Below, one piece after another: positions 27,606 to 29,075 of a stretch of 29,075 nucleotides of DNA (the first letter of the stretch is position 1; each line of letters opens with the position of its first letter). The stretch comes from a virus: positions 1 to 29,075 of IMG/VR virus record IMGVR_UViG_3300031654_000017. One strand, 5' to 3'. A program made the translations under genes and the position numbers. The notes beneath the pieces were generated by a model that saw nothing but the letters and a program-made list of their open reading frames with translations, searched no databases and was not told the origin of the DNA.

Positions 27606-28914
27606 ATTTAAATGGTTTCATGAAGATTGGTTCAGGATGGAACAGGAGAATAACGATGATTTATGCCTGGGGCCAAGGGGATATGCAAAGTCAACCGTTA
27701 GAGTGGTTATTTTTACCATAGCCAGCCTGATAAAAGATCCGAATGACTCGATATTAATAACATCAGATACCGGATTTCAATGCGTAAAATTCATGAGCGT
27801 CATTAAATCGACCCTTGAAAATAACATGGAATTGAGGACCTTATTCCCGCATCTCACTCCCGGAGAGAAGAAATGGACAGAGAAGGAACTGACCATAATA
27901 GGCATGACAGAATATGCCAGAATGGAAGCAAGCGTAACAGCCTTAAGTTACGGAGGCGGTTTAACTGGGTTGCATTTTAAAAAGATTATTGTAGATGATG
28001 TAGTAGACTTAGAAAATAGTAGAACCCACCTACAGAGAGAAAAATTATTAGATTGGATAGGAAACGTTTTAAGGCCTATGTTAAAGAAGGGAGGAGAAAT
28101 CCACTGGAACGGAACTCGTTATCATCCACAGGATTTATATAGTAAGCAATTAAATGCAGGGTTTAAGACGAATGAGAACAGCCACAAAGCGATCATAGAC
28201 TATGATAAGAAAACAACCTTATGGCCGGAGATGAAAACCTTTGATGAATTGATAGCAATAAAGTCAAAACCAGAAGTAGGCTCAATGAGATTCGATGCAC
28301 AATACCAGAATGATACAGAACTTATGGCAGCAGGGAAAATCTTTAAAAGGGAATATTTTCAATACTTCCAGCTTACACCGACAGGGGATTATGTGACCAG
28401 TACCGGAAGAAGATTTAATATAACGGACCTGCAGATGTTCCAGACAGCGGACCTGGCAGTAAGTAAGAAACAGACAGCGGATTTCTTTGCGATATTAACT
28501 TTTGGAATAGATAAGGAAGGGAACTTTTATATATTTGATGTATACCGGGCCAGACTATCATATGGAGAACAAGAGGCATTCTTAATAAATAATTTCTTAA
28601 GATGGAAGGCCTTGAGGATCGGGATAGAATCCACTCAATACCAGGTAATGCTACAGCAGCAGGTAGACAAGAGGACTAATGTATTTGCCAGAGCAATATA
28701 CCCTCATCTGGATAAGGTGACCAGAAGCATACCTATGCAGACAAAATATGAGAATTATAAAGTATTCCATTTTCAAGGGATACCGATATTAAGCGACTTT
28801 GAAGATGAACTAACCATGTTTAACGAAGGGGAGCATGACGACATGGTAGACTGCGTGACCTGCATGCCGGACATTACCGTAGCACAAAAAACAAAGATAT
28901 ACGTGAATCGATAG
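27472..28914 (+). CDS. terL: Terminase large subunit (packaging ATPase/nuclease)
   Basis: 480 residues. Walker A variant LGPRGYAKST (66-75), ITSDTGFQC, Walker B IIVDDVVDL (172-180), WNGTRYHPQD (coupling region), then an RNase H-like nuclease with QTADLAVSKKQTADFF (D327), LRIGIESTQYQ (E386) and GEHDDMVDC (D457/D460). It drives DNA into the prohead and cuts concatemers. From ATG 27472 it overlaps terS by 134 bases; ATG 27526 is a shorter option. Ribosome site AAAGGA is weak, so coupling is likely. Confidence 0.93.
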   Translation: MKEQLLSVNSEKLSDAEVMETLEQAREAIRKDPWLLRKIIFPNYEFKWFHEDWFRMEQENNDDLCLGPRGYAKSTVRVVIFTIASLIKDPNDSILITSDTGFQCVKFMSVIKSTLENNMELRTLFPHLTPGEKKWTEKELTIIGMTEYARMEASVTALSYGGGLTGLHFKKIIVDDVVDLENSRTHLQREKLLDWIGNVLRPMLKKGGEIHWNGTRYHPQDLYSKQLNAGFKTNENSHKAIIDYDKKTTLWPEMKTFDELIAIKSKPEVGSMRFDAQYQNDTELMAAGKIFKREYFQYFQLTPTGDYVTSTGRRFNITDLQMFQTADLAVSKKQTADFFAILTFGIDKEGNFYIFDVYRARLSYGEQEAFLINNFLRWKALRIGIESTQYQVMLQQQVDKRTNVFARAIYPHLDKVTRSIPMQTKYENYKVFHFQGIPILSDFEDELTMFNEGEHDDMVDCVTCMPDITVAQKTKIYVNR

Positions 28915-28924
28915 GAGGAATAAA

Positions 28925-29075
28925 ATGTTTTTATCGAGAAAAGTAGAGGAGCAGATTAAAAAGTTAATAGTGGAAGGATATGGGAAAGAAGATATCATAG
29001 AAAAGATAACCAGAGATTATGGACCACTTCAAGGATTATCTTTTTTTTATGATTGCTGTTATAATACTATATGTA
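28925..29075 (+). CDS. Partial gene after terL (3' truncated by window)
   Basis: ATG 28925 after AGGAGG; frame open to the edge (50 codons). MFLSRKVEEQIKKLIVEGYG and KEDIIEKITRDYGPLQGLSF resemble a helix-turn-helix opening. Position suggests a small structural or portal-adjacent protein. Too short to assign. Confidence 0.6.
   Translation, partial: MFLSRKVEEQIKKLIVEGYGKEDIIEKITRDYGPLQGLSFFYDCCYNTIC

Noticed and set aside
1-29075. CRISPR arrays, insertion sequences, integrase or att sites
   Set aside because: No regularly spaced repeats, transposase motifs or integrase signatures were seen on either strand.

Overview
The window is a stretch of an AT-rich tailed double-stranded DNA bacteriophage or prophage. 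Every gene I can support lies on the + strand, packed end to end with ATGA-type overlaps and strong AGGAGG-type ribosome binding sites. Heavy use of ATA, AGA/AGG and GGA codons points to an AT-rich anaerobic or thermophilic bacterial host (a Firmicute- or Atribacterota-like lineage is possible, not shown). One membrane-anchored coiled-coil protein ends in strands resembling an outer-membrane barrel, which would fit a diderm host. I see no integrase, repressor or tRNA, so lifestyle is undecided.

Layout. 1-3305: large virion proteins with beta-sandwich/Fn3-like modules. 3325-6877: lysis region (two-TM putative holin, M15 peptidase endolysin, small membrane and Ig-like proteins, a possible spanin). 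6895-11651: adhesin block with three tandem fibre genes sharing a major-tropism-determinant-like N-terminal module. 11522-13332: a complete diversity-generating retroelement (DGR) in the order VR, avd, TR, reverse transcriptase. In a 120-base VR/TR alignment 22 of 25 differences fall on template adenines. 13271-14259: small accessory virion genes, one apparently starting at an AUA codon. 14261-15392: an autonomous small-RNA unit (promoter, interlocked helices, terminator), an HNH homing endonuclease, a polypyrimidine tract and a terminator; this is the boundary between late and early modules.

15393-27040: early/replication block, driven by at least three TTGACA-type promoters: SMC/RecF-like ATPase, RHH regulator, YqaJ exonuclease plus RecT (a recombination pair), RNase H, 3D-domain protein, MT-A70 adenine methyltransferase, DnaD-like replication initiator with repeats that could be the origin, putative helicase loader, PD-(D/E)XK nuclease, and many small unknown genes. 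27027-28914: terminase small and large subunits, followed by a gene cut by the right edge.

Besides the DGR, the striking theme is a set of compact non-coding structured elements between genes, at 4687-4762, 14296-14421, 20273-20428, 23441-23551 and 25944-26002. Each has long complementary helices found by reading the sequence; none matches an RNA family I can name. The 14296-14421 RNA, with its own consensus promoter and terminator and crossing helices, is the best candidate for something undescribed.
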